DNA from: DUZB01 sp964407525
GTDB taxonomy: Bacteria; Desulfobacterota; DSM-4660; Desulfatiglandales; Desulfatiglandaceae
Direction: 5' to 3'
DNA length: 9,950 nt
NCBI GenBank assembly: GCA_964407525.1
Contig: CAYOWC010000183.1
Coordinates: 1 to 9,950 of the forward strand
Made by a program: the position numbers and the translations under genes. Under the pieces are notes generated by a model. The model was given only the letters and a program-made list of their open reading frames with translations. It was not told where the DNA came from and searched no databases. Shown piece after piece: positions 1 through 6,069 of the stretch (the stretch's first letter is position 1; the number at the start of each line of letters is the position of its first letter).

Positions 1-572
1 ATGCTGTAATCGACACCGAGCGCAATGCCTTTCCTGATGATCTCCGCCTTGGTTAGATCCATGAGCGGAGTTCGAATTTTCAGCCTTGTTTTTCCTTCGA
101 CCCCTGCCTTGGTGGCGAGATTTGCCATGCGCTCAAAGGACTCTATGAATTCCAGACGACAGTCCGGGTAGCCGCTGTAATCAATGGCATTTACACCGAT
201 AAAGATATCGGATGCTTCCAGAACTTCGGCCCAGGCCATGGCATAGGAGAGAAAGATGGTGTTTCGTGCAGGGACGTAGGTGATGGGGATTTCCTGAACC
301 ATAAGGTTTTCGCTTCTCCCTTTGGGTACGTCGATCTGGTCTGTGAGAGCTGAACCTCCTATTCTATTGAGACCCAGAGCCATTACCAGGTGTTTCTCCA
401 CATGGAATGCCTTTGCGACACTTTCCGCAGCGGCCAGTTCCACGGCATGGCGTTGTCCGTAATCAAAACTGAGGCTGTAGATTTGATACCCTTCGGACCG
501 GGCGATGGCCATGACCGTTGTGGAGTCCAGGCCACCGCTTGACAGGACTACAGCTTTTTGTTTGTCGTTCAT
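1..572 (-). CDS. queC: 7-cyano-7-deazaguanine synthase QueC, partial (C-terminus beyond left edge)
   Basis: QueC converts 7-carboxy-7-deazaguanine to preQ0 with ATP and ammonia in the cytoplasm, on the route to queuosine in tRNA. Translating the minus strand from ATG at 572 gives 190 complete residues with no stop. The ATP-pyrophosphatase P-loop SGGLDST lies at residues 12-18, followed by FDYGQRH (36-42), YVPARNT (99-105) and GVNAIDYSGYPDCR further on, all typical of QueC. Family members are usually about 220-240 aa, so only the end is missing. The C-terminal Cys cluster that binds zinc in this family would lie outside the window and cannot be checked. A GGAG motif sits 9 nt upstream of the ATG. 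The gene is divergent from the alkyl-DHAP-synthase-like gene across a 533-bp spacer, so no operon partner is visible. Identification is firm. Confidence 0.94.
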   Translation of the reverse strand, partial: MNDKQKAVVLSSGGLDSTTVMAIARSEGYQIYSLSFDYGQRHAVELAAAESVAKAFHVEKHLVMALGLNRIGGSALTDQIDVPKGRSENLMVQEIPITYVPARNTIFLSYAMAWAEVLEASDIFIGVNAIDYSGYPDCRLEFIESFERMANLATKAGVEGKTRLKIRTPLMDLTKAEIIRKGIALGVDYS

Positions 573-581
573 CTCTGTACA

Positions 582-585
582 CTCC
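582..585 (-). promoter_or_regulatory. Ribosome binding site of queC
   Basis: On the minus strand GGAG lies 9 nt before the ATG at 572. This supports that ATG as the queC start. Confidence 0.55.
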
Positions 586-718
586 AATTTTAGATACCTG
601 TTCTTATCAAAACCCAGATCTCTTTTCAATGGGTCTCTTCACGGATGAGAATAATAAATTCCAATCTGAAAACAAACCTATGAATACAGCATAATTTACA
701 TCATAAAATAAATAGCGA

Positions 719-748
719 TTGATAGAGGGCTATCTTATATTTTATAAT
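719..748 (+). promoter_or_regulatory. Putative sigma70-type promoter
   Basis: TTGATA (719-724, 5 of 6 to the -35 consensus) is followed by TATAAT (743-748, perfect -10) with an 18-nt spacer. A start point near 755 would give a leader of about 350 nt before the alkyl-DHAP-synthase-like gene. That would place the 90-bp repeated element inside the 5' untranslated RNA. The AT-rich setting raises the chance of a fortuitous match. Confidence 0.5.
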
Positions 749-877
749 CGAAGGTCGCTTATGAAAACATTCAATATTTGATGTTGATTCCATGCAAATA
801 TTACGCGTAGTTTTTTTTGGCTCATCGGATTAACGTGATATTCTTATCAGTTGTTGAATAGAACATGCTCAGATCCC

Positions 878-1009
878 AGGTGTCAGGTGTCAGGAGAAAA
901 CCCGGTCACATTCATCTTATTCTATGTAATAACAAATAGTTATACTAATTAAAATTGCGAAATTTAGGGATAGTTGGTACTGAAACCTGACACCCGAAAC
1001 CTGACACCT
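878..1009. repeat. Short inverted/tandem repeats of GGTGTCA / CCTGACACC
   Basis: Positions 878-894 hold GGTGTCA twice in tandem. The complementary CCTGACACC occurs at 986-994 and 1000-1008, inside two tandem 14-bp units (982-995 and 996-1009) beginning GAAACCTGACACC. AGGTGTCAGG (885-894) is perfectly complementary to CCTGACACCT (1000-1009), so the AT-rich stretch between them could be held in a stem-loop. The right part belongs to the shared 90-bp element. Confidence 0.7.
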
Positions 1010-1053
1010 CGGTTCCGGAAAAAGGGATTCTTCACGCTAATCTGCGTTGAACC
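964..1053 (+). repeat. 90-bp upstream element, left copy
   Basis: This stretch matches the reverse complement of 9861-9950 at 81 of 90 positions without gaps, by my alignment. It contains two tandem 14-bp GAAACCTGACACC units, a TTCCGGAA palindrome, an A-run and TTCACGCTAATCTGCGTTGA. It ends 52 nt before the ATG at 1106. The right copy, read on the other strand, ends 49 nt before the cytochrome ATG. Its nature (shared regulatory element or member of a dispersed repeat family) is not decided by the sequence. Confidence 0.85.
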
Positions 1054-1061
1054 TTTTTTTT

Positions 1062-1080
1062 AACCAGCAACCAGCAACCC
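1062..1080 (+). repeat. AACCAGC short tandem repeat
   Basis: Two perfect 7-bp AACCAGC units (1062-1075) are followed by a partial third (AACC), about 25 nt before the start of the alkyl-DHAP-synthase-like gene. It directly follows a run of eight T that abuts the 90-bp element. No function is evident. Confidence 0.6.
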
Positions 1081-1105
1081 GATTTCCACGTATAGATCTG
1101 GATTG

Positions 1106-2800
1106 ATGATGAAACAAAAAGAAAAATTTATCCCTGACTGGAGTGAAAAGGCTCCTGAAAAAGGCTCCTACCGTTCCATTTTTAAGATGGGCGCCCCTGA
1201 CAGATTTAAACATCCCAGTGAACCCTGGTTTGACATGCTGAAAGAAGCTTTCGGCATGCACAATTCAGACTTCGAAAAAAAAGTGCACGAGGGCCGCGAT
1301 CCCGTATCCATTACCCTGGAGACCGGGCTTTCACAAACCCAGTTGGAATGGTTCTTCGAATTGCTAGGCCCCAAGAATGTAGCGATTGATCCGTTCAATA
1401 GGGTAAAATACAGCCACGGTCAAACCATGTTAGAAGCTATGGAACTTCGAAGAGGGACTGTTTCCCATGTGGCCTGGGCAGTGGTTCATCCAAGAAACAA
1501 GGGGGACGTTCGTGAAATTGTGTCCTATTGTCACGACAACAAAATACCAATTTATGCCTATGGCGGCGGTTCGTCAGTGACCCTTGGGGTGAGACCGGTC
1601 TGCGGAGGCATTATGCTCGCCATGGGAACCCATATGAACAGGGTGCTGGAGGTGAATGAGCAAAATCAGACTGCAAGGGTTCAACCGGGATGCATGGGGC
1701 CGGTTTATGAGGAAACCCTGAACTATTCCATGCGTCGATTTGGGACACGACGGAATTATACCGGGGGACATTTCCCCCAGTCTTTTGAAATGTCTACGGT
1801 GGGGGGGTGGATAGCGGCCCTCGGATCCGGACAGGCTTCAACTTATTACGGCGATGCCTGCGACCTGGTGTTGAGCCAGGAATATGTGACGCCAACGGGG
1901 TCTTTCAGGACACTGGATTACCCTTCTGCGGCTACGGGTCCCAAAGTGAATGATATGATGAAGGGAAGTGAGGGTACATTCGGGATCCTGGTGGGGGTTA
2001 CTATGAAAATATTCCGGTATATGCCCGGGAATCGCCGCCGGTTTTCTTTCATGTTTCCAAGCTGGGATGCCGCTGTAAATGCCAGTCGGGAGATTTCTCA
2101 GGGAGAATTTGGGATGCCTGCCGTTTTTCGTGTTTCTGATGCGGAAGAAACCGAGGTGGGGCTGAAACTGTACAACTTCAGCGGTACCATTCTGGACAGA
2201 GCCGCAAACCTGTTAAAATACAAACCGATGAAAAGATGTCTGTGCATGGGAACCATTGAAGGGGAAAGGGGCTTCGTAAAAAACGCGAACAGGAAAATAT
2301 TCAGGATCTGTCTGAAAAACGGTGCCTTGCCCCTTGGCAGTCTGCCCGTTAAGCGTTGGGAAAAAACCCGTTATTCCGAACCGTACATGCGAGATGACCT
2401 GCAGGATTACGGCATCGTGATCGATACCCTGGAAACCTCTATCGGCTGGGACAAATTCCAAACACTCCATAATGCTGTTGTGACATTCATCAAGAGCCGT
2501 CCTCAAACGATTTGTATGTCTCATGCTTCTCACATCTATCCTCAGGGCGCCAACCTCTATTTTATCTTTATTTTGAAAACTGACGATGTGGAAGAATATC
2601 GGCGGTTTCAGTCGGGCGTCTTGGATGCAATCCTGGAAAATGGGGGCTCTATGACCCACCATCACGGAGTGGGGAAGATGATTGCGCCCTGGCTTGAGAG
2701 CCATCTTGGTGGAGTTCAGATGGAGGTGTTGCGGGCGCTGAAACGGCATTTTGACCCCAATAATATCATGAATCCCGGAGGGCAGCTCGGGCTGGATTAA
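1106..2800 (+). CDS. FAD-dependent alkylglycerone-phosphate (alkyl-DHAP) synthase-like oxidase
   Basis: In known members this flavoprotein exchanges the acyl chain of 1-acyl-DHAP for a fatty alcohol, forming the ether bond of alkyl-DHAP without net redox. The protein is 564 aa. The FAD-binding type 4 fold is marked by YGGGSSVTLG (about 152-161), TGGHFPQSFEMSTVGGW (219-235) and GSEGTFGI (287-294). The HHH at 518-520 followed by GVGK matches the triple-His active-site motif of alkyl-DHAP synthases, whereas generic D-lactate/glycolate oxidases have a different motif there. The C-terminus has the usual FDPNNIMNPG. No signal peptide is evident. The start region reads TTG-ATG-ATG (1103-1111). I chose the first ATG; the ATG at 1109 is equally possible, and the ribosome site is weak (GGAT at 1100-1103). 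The gene lies upstream of glpD on the same strand, separated by 493 bp of repeats. Assignment to the subfamily is good; the substrate is inferred. Confidence 0.82.
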   Translation: MMKQKEKFIPDWSEKAPEKGSYRSIFKMGAPDRFKHPSEPWFDMLKEAFGMHNSDFEKKVHEGRDPVSITLETGLSQTQLEWFFELLGPKNVAIDPFNRVKYSHGQTMLEAMELRRGTVSHVAWAVVHPRNKGDVREIVSYCHDNKIPIYAYGGGSSVTLGVRPVCGGIMLAMGTHMNRVLEVNEQNQTARVQPGCMGPVYEETLNYSMRRFGTRRNYTGGHFPQSFEMSTVGGWIAALGSGQASTYYGDACDLVLSQEYVTPTGSFRTLDYPSAATGPKVNDMMKGSEGTFGILVGVTMKIFRYMPGNRRRFSFMFPSWDAAVNASREISQGEFGMPAVFRVSDAEETEVGLKLYNFSGTILDRAANLLKYKPMKRCLCMGTIEGERGFVKNANRKIFRICLKNGALPLGSLPVKRWEKTRYSEPYMRDDLQDYGIVIDTLETSIGWDKFQTLHNAVVTFIKSRPQTICMSHASHIYPQGANLYFIFILKTDDVEEYRRFQSGVLDAILENGGSMTHHHGVGKMIAPWLESHLGGVQMEVLRALKRHFDPNNIMNPGGQLGLD

Positions 2801-2823
2801 CTGCAAACCCGGAAATAGACAGG

Positions 2824-2839
2824 TCTCGCGCAGAGACGC
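2824..2839 (+). repeat. TCTCGCGCAGAGACGC dispersed repeat, copy 1
   Basis: This 16-mer lies 24 nt after the stop of the alkyl-DHAP-synthase-like gene. It recurs exactly at 4964-4979 (same strand) and 5047-5062 (opposite strand). GTCTC/GAGAC (2823-2837) can form a small stem by itself. No T-run follows, so I do not call it a terminator. Confidence 0.8.
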
Positions 2840-2896
2840 AGAGGCGCTGAGAACTAAAAAAACAGGCTACTTGGATCAGGGACTTTGTGGACACCA

Positions 2897-2921
2897 GGAC
2901 ATAAGACTTCTCATATGAAAC
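2897..2921 (+). repeat. Imperfect duplicate of the glpD start region
   Basis: Positions 2897-2921 match 3276-3300 at 19 of 25 bases, including the terminal ATGAAAC that in the right copy is the glpD start codon. Weaker similarity extends leftward (GACTTTG at 2881 and 3263). The ATG here opens only 32 codons. Possible origins are a duplication that preceded repeat insertion, or a repeat family whose end resembles this leader. Confidence 0.5.
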
Positions 2922-2932
2922 TACACGAAAAA

Positions 2933-3070
2933 CGAATATCCAATGTCGAACAAGGAATGTCCAATGTCGAAGGAAAGTGCTCTGTCGATCCTATTATTCC
3001 TGGAAATGAATGAGCGAAGCGATTCCACACTTCGATATTCTGCGGTTCCTTGTTCGATATTGGATATTCG
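2933..3070. repeat. Inverted repeat with CGAATATCCAAT arms
   Basis: Arm 2933-2957 matches the reverse complement of 3046-3070 at 24 of 25 bases (AATGTCG versus AATATCG). The arms are separated by 88 bp. Partial similarity continues inward (TCGAA motifs near 2968 and 3031) and outward (GAAAAA against TTTTTC). The layout resembles a small non-coding inverted-repeat element. I see no obvious flanking target-site duplication. Confidence 0.75.
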
Positions 3071-3081
3071 CTTTTTCCGGC

Positions 3082-3101
3082 TCCCATGCTCCGGTGTGGG
3101 A
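3082..3101. repeat. Short TCCCA...TGGGA hairpin
   Basis: TCCCA (3082-3086) pairs with TGGGA (3097-3101) around CCATGCTCCGGTGTGG-like sequence. It resembles a degenerate half copy of the palindrome at 3188-3254, sharing CCCATGCTCC and GGGAATGCA. Confidence 0.55.
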
Positions 3102-3187
3102 ATGCAGAAGTTTCTTCTTCGATCAGACTGACCATATTTCCCGGTCAGAGGCGGCGCTCGTGAGAAACTACCCTGGTTGCTCGTTAC

Positions 3188-3254
3188 CTCGTTCCCATGC
3201 TCCAGCTTGGGAATCCCTATGGTATGCATTCCCACGCAGGAGCATGGGAACGAG
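3188..3254. repeat. Large palindromic hairpin repeat (CTCGTTCCCATGCTCC arms)
   Basis: CTCGTTCCCATGCTCC (3188-3203) is perfectly complementary to 3239-3254 (16 bp). Inside, GGGAAT (3209-3214) pairs with ATTCCC (3228-3233), giving one long interrupted hairpin. Each half can alternatively fold alone as TTCCCA...TGGGAA, so two short hairpins or a cruciform are possible. It ends 39 nt before the glpD ATG and would be in its leader if the gene is transcribed from upstream. It looks like a dispersed intergenic repeat family. Confidence 0.85.
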
Positions 3255-3275
3255 AAACCTCAGACTTTGGACTTA

Positions 3276-3300
3276 TGACATCGGACTACTCGCATGAAAC
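3276..3300 (+). repeat. Right copy of the duplicated leader, overlapping the glpD start
   Basis: This is the partner of 2897-2921 (19 of 25 identical). It includes the glpD ATG at 3294 and a weak GGA (3283-3285) 8 nt upstream, the only ribosome-site-like motif for this gene. Confidence 0.5.
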
Positions 3301-4910
3301 GCTTTATCGAAAAAGCTGGAGAAAAAACATTTGATCTCATCGTTGTCGGCGGCGGGATCACAGGGGCCGCTGTAGCCTATGATGCGGCGTCGAGAGGGCT
3401 TTCCGTGGCGCTGGTGGAAAAAGGAGATTTTGGCGGCGCCACATCGGCGGCCACCTCAAAAATGATTCACGGTGGTCTCCGGTATTTGGCTAACAAGGAG
3501 TTCAGGTTGGTGAGGGAATCCCTCAGAGAGCGGAGGATTCTTGAGAATATTGCTCCAAATTTCGTCTATCCCACTCCGGCCCTGATCAGCAACGGTAGCC
3601 GGGACATCAGAATTGGCATGTTTATCTATGATCTCCTCTCTTTTGACAAAGGGTGGACATGGGATGAAGGCAAGAAAATGCCGTGCCACAAAGCGCTTTC
3701 GTTCTCGCGTGTGACTGCACTGGAACCGGCGATCAGGAAAGAGGCGATCAGGGATAGCGTTGTGTACCATGACGGTATCAGCATTGCACCCGAGCGCCTC
3801 ACGCTGGCATTCCTTAAATCAGCGGTAAGATGTGGTGCATTGGTTGCGAACTATGCACGGGTGGATGGGTTTCTTTTTTCCGGGGGTAAGAATATATCGG
3901 GCGTGAGAGTCACGGATCTGGCTGAAAATCGACCCATTGACCTGACTGGAAGGCTTGTTGTTAATTGTTGCGGACCATGGGCGGATATTCTTCTTGGGCA
4001 GCTCAAAAATGAAAAAACGGATAAACGGGCGAGACGTTCAGAGGGGATTCACGTGATTACCCGAAAGCTGGTGAATCACCATATCGTCTCGTATATTACT
4101 CCCGCAGGGAAGCATGTTTTTCTTATCCCCTGGCGAAATCATACCCTCATCGGAACAACGGATCGTGAATATATTGGGGATCCGGATGATTTCAGAGTTT
4201 CCGGAGATGCAATTTCTACACTGCTTGGCGATGCAAACCTGTTGCTGAATGACAAAAACGCCATCCGGCACAAAGACGTCCTCTTTGCCTATGGCGGACT
4301 CAGACCTTTGCTGGAAGACCAAGTTGCCGATGTTTATCATTCATCCAGGAAATACGAGGTTTATGACCATGGGGCAAATGGGCTTGAAGGCCTGATTACG
4401 GTGGAGGGAGGAAAATATACTACCAGTCGTAAACTTGCCGAAAATGTAATGAAAACCGTCGAAACAAAGTTGAAATGTGAGTTGGGAAAATGCAGGACAG
4501 GGTCTTCTTACCTTGCGGGGTGCGAAATCAGGGATATGGAACGATTTGTTCAGAGGATCATCATGGAAAACGATGATTTTGAACCGAAGACTGTGGAATT
4601 CCTAGGTCGAAACTATGGTACGGAATATGGCCGGGTTCTTGACATAGCGCGGAGGGACAGGAGTTTGGCCAACCCCCTCGACGATGACGGAGAAATCGCG
4701 GCACAGGCGCTTTTTGCCATTCGAAATGAGATGGCCCTGACCCTTGGAGACATCCTTTTTCGAAGGACAGGGATCGGAACCATCGGTCACCCGGGAAAAG
4801 AGGTTGTGGAAGCCATCGCGGATGTGGCAGCCACGTCTCTCAAATGGGACCGTGCCAGAAAGAAAAGGGAGATTGAAACGGTAGAGGAGCGTTTCACCAT
4901 CCCCGGTTAA
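3294..4910 (+). CDS. glpD: FAD-dependent glycerol-3-phosphate dehydrogenase, GlpD-like
   Basis: This enzyme oxidises sn-glycerol-3-phosphate to DHAP and passes electrons to the quinone pool at the inner face of the membrane. The 538-aa protein opens with a Rossmann FAD site, DLIVVGGGITGAAVAYDA, whose GGGITG is at 19-24. The family signature IHGGLRYL follows at 58-65. Further GlpD-like segments are VVNCCGPWAD, HVFLIPWRNHTLIGTTD, FAYGGLRPL and VEGGKYTT. The C-terminal part resembles the small helical GlpD cap domain. Length is slightly above the roughly 500 aa of E. coli GlpD. The ATG is preceded only by a weak GGA. The gene follows the alkyl-DHAP-synthase-like gene on the same strand, which suggests it helps balance DHAP and glycerol-3-phosphate for (ether) lipid synthesis; simple glycerol catabolism is the alternative. 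It converges with the minus-strand Usp gene. Confidence 0.88.
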   Translation: MKRFIEKAGEKTFDLIVVGGGITGAAVAYDAASRGLSVALVEKGDFGGATSAATSKMIHGGLRYLANKEFRLVRESLRERRILENIAPNFVYPTPALISNGSRDIRIGMFIYDLLSFDKGWTWDEGKKMPCHKALSFSRVTALEPAIRKEAIRDSVVYHDGISIAPERLTLAFLKSAVRCGALVANYARVDGFLFSGGKNISGVRVTDLAENRPIDLTGRLVVNCCGPWADILLGQLKNEKTDKRARRSEGIHVITRKLVNHHIVSYITPAGKHVFLIPWRNHTLIGTTDREYIGDPDDFRVSGDAISTLLGDANLLLNDKNAIRHKDVLFAYGGLRPLLEDQVADVYHSSRKYEVYDHGANGLEGLITVEGGKYTTSRKLAENVMKTVETKLKCELGKCRTGSSYLAGCEIRDMERFVQRIIMENDDFEPKTVEFLGRNYGTEYGRVLDIARRDRSLANPLDDDGEIAAQALFAIRNEMALTLGDILFRRTGIGTIGHPGKEVVEAIADVAATSLKWDRARKKREIETVEERFTIPG

Positions 4911-4963
4911 GTGGGGGGCGGGGCCTGTAAAGAACTGTCGAGTGTGTGAAACCTCGGGTTTTT

Positions 4964-5062
4964 TCTCGCGCAGAGACGCTGAGGAAAATATTTTCCGGGG
5001 CCATTCAATCCTGCGATGCCAGTTTTGCGTCATTCCCTGCGTCTCCGCGTCTCTGCGCGAGA
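4964..5062. repeat. Inverted pair of TCTCGCGCAGAGACGC repeats between convergent genes
   Basis: The 16-mer at 4964-4979 is perfectly inverted at 5047-5062, with a 67-nt loop. The pair fills the 201-bp gap between the ends of glpD and the Usp gene. It belongs to the same family as 2824-2839. A tiny AAACC/GGTTT stem plus T-run (4949-4964) on the plus strand directly before it could be a weak terminator for glpD. Whether the big stem ends transcription from either side cannot be told. The rest of the gap (4911-4948, 5063-5111) shows nothing else. Confidence 0.8.
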
Positions 5063-5111
5063 TCAATTATCCATTTCATCAGCGGAGATCTGCGTCCCAA
5101 CGCTGACGTCG

Positions 5112-6029
5112 TTAATCCGTACCGGTCGTGGGACGTACGGAGAGGACAGGGCAGGGCGCCTGCCTGATTACCCGATCCGTAGTGGATCCCACAAGCAGGC
5201 TTTCCACCAGGCTGCGTCCCCTGACTCCTAAAATGATCAGGTCCATCTTATGGACCACTGCATACTTGATCAACTCATCGTGGGCCTGGCCGGCAAGGAG
5301 AACGGCTTTCGGTGTACACCAGTGGTGAACTTCCTCCGGAACCATCCCTGTTAGTTCATCTGTCAGTTTCCCGCGCAAATCCTCTTCATATGCCTCATTT
5401 TCTTGTGCATTCTGCTTCAACATGTCTTTGTATACGGCGGGCTCAATTACGTGGGCCAGGTGCAATTCCGATTGAAATTCCTGCGCAAGACTGAGCCCAT
5501 ACTGGATAGCCAGGCTGGAATCCGACGAGAAATCAGATCCCACCAGGATCCTTTTCATCTTGATTTCCGTTTGAACAGGGCTGGAAAGTCCCTTTTCCCG
5601 GCTGCGAACTACAAACAGAGGGCATGGGAGCGTACGCATGAGACGTTCTGTTACGGACCCAAGAACAATCCGTTTCAGTCCGGCACGGCCATGGGTGGCT
5701 GATACAACAAGGTCCGCATTTTTTTCCTCTGCTACCCTTGCGATATCATCTGCCGTATTTCCTACCGAGATGATCGGTTCCCAGTCTATGGCCATATCTC
5801 CGATTAACTGGTTTAAATGATCTTGGGCATAATCGCTGATCCTTTTCTGTTGCTCATAAGGATCTGCAAAGCCCTCCCCATACATGGCGGTTGAAGATAT
5901 GTCGATGACATGACATAAATAGAGTTTGGCTCCGAATTCCCTTGCAAGAGAAATTCCGAAAGGGATGGCGTGGTTTGAAAAATCCGAAAAATCGGTGGTG
6001 CAAATAATGGTCTTAATGTCTATTTTCAT
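5112..6029 (-). CDS. Tandem-domain universal stress protein (UspA family)
   Basis: This is a cytoplasmic nucleotide-binding stress protein made of two Usp domains in 305 aa. Domain 1 covers about 1-142 (TTDFSDFS near 11-18, NTADDIARVAEE, ATHGRAGLKRIVLGSVTE). Domain 2 covers about 158-300 (GSDFSSDS at 164-171, GVRGRSLVESLLVGSTTD). The ATP-binding pattern G-x2-G-x9-G-S/T is complete in domain 2 (G268, G271, G281, S282). In domain 1 the first Gly is Ala111 (then G114, G124, S125). Both domains end in the usual PCP-hydrophobic strand. An excellent AGGAGG lies 8 nt before the ATG. It is last in the minus-strand cluster, 40 nt after the 131-aa ORF, and may also be translated well independently. Paired with a cytochrome and a membrane sensor, a role in redox or energy stress is plausible but inferred. 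Confidence 0.92.
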   Translation of the reverse strand: MKIDIKTIICTTDFSDFSNHAIPFGISLAREFGAKLYLCHVIDISSTAMYGEGFADPYEQQKRISDYAQDHLNQLIGDMAIDWEPIISVGNTADDIARVAEEKNADLVVSATHGRAGLKRIVLGSVTERLMRTLPCPLFVVRSREKGLSSPVQTEIKMKRILVGSDFSSDSSLAIQYGLSLAQEFQSELHLAHVIEPAVYKDMLKQNAQENEAYEEDLRGKLTDELTGMVPEEVHHWCTPKAVLLAGQAHDELIKYAVVHKMDLIILGVRGRSLVESLLVGSTTDRVIRQAPCPVLSVRPTTGTD

Positions 6030-6037
6030 GGTCCTAT

Positions 6038-6043
6038 CCTCCT
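6038..6043 (-). promoter_or_regulatory. Strong ribosome binding site of the Usp gene
   Basis: The minus strand reads AGGAGG 8 nt before the ATG at 6029. It is by far the best ribosome site in the window and contrasts with the weak sites of the other genes in the cluster. Confidence 0.8.
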
Positions 6044-6069
6044 CTTTCAGGTTTGAAAAGTCGGAAATG

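Larger units (their letters stand above)
573..1105. other. AT-rich divergent intergenic region with promoter and repeats
   Basis: This 533-bp spacer lies between the diverging queC and alkyl-DHAP-synthase-like genes. I find no credible coding sequence in it. Positions 600-970 are clearly more AT-rich than the flanking genes. The plus strand carries a strong sigma70-like promoter (719-748). The right half carries short GGTGTCA/CCTGACACC repeats (878-1009), the 90-bp element shared with the right end of the window (964-1053), and a small AACCAGC tandem repeat just before the start codon. I examined the queC side for a preQ1-type riboswitch and did not see one. Confidence 0.7.
2801..3293. other. 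Repeat-packed spacer between alkyl-DHAP-synthase-like gene and glpD
   Basis: This 493-bp spacer has no convincing gene. The ORF starting at ATG 2915 (32 codons) lies mostly in repeat DNA. From left to right it holds a TCTCGCGCAGAGACGC repeat, a first copy of a glpD-leader-like sequence, a long inverted repeat around CGAATATCCAAT, a short TCCCA/TGGGA hairpin, a large CTCGTTCCCATGCTCC palindrome, and the true glpD leader. These look like members of several short dispersed intergenic repeat families that have accumulated in one place. Any read-through message would be heavily structured here. Confidence 0.75.

Noticed and set aside
573..660. Possible preQ1 riboswitch in the queC leader (minus strand)
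   Set aside because: A small ACCCA...TGGGT hairpin is present, but the conserved preQ1-I loop and A-rich pseudoknot tail are not recognisable.
982..1009. Tandem 14-bp units as a CRISPR array
   Set aside because: There are only two adjacent units with no spacers, and no cas genes nearby.
2213..2806. 197-aa antisense open frame
   Set aside because: It lies wholly over the well-supported alkyl-DHAP-synthase-like gene on the other strand and shows no recognisable domain.
2823..2860. Rho-independent terminator after the alkyl-DHAP-synthase-like gene
   Set aside because: The GTCTC/GAGAC stem is only 5 bp and is not followed by a T-run; the sequence is a dispersed repeat.
2915..3013. 32-codon ORF with ATGAAAC start in the spacer
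   Set aside because: Most of it is encoded by inverted-repeat DNA, and it has no ribosome site; the start resembles a duplicated glpD leader.
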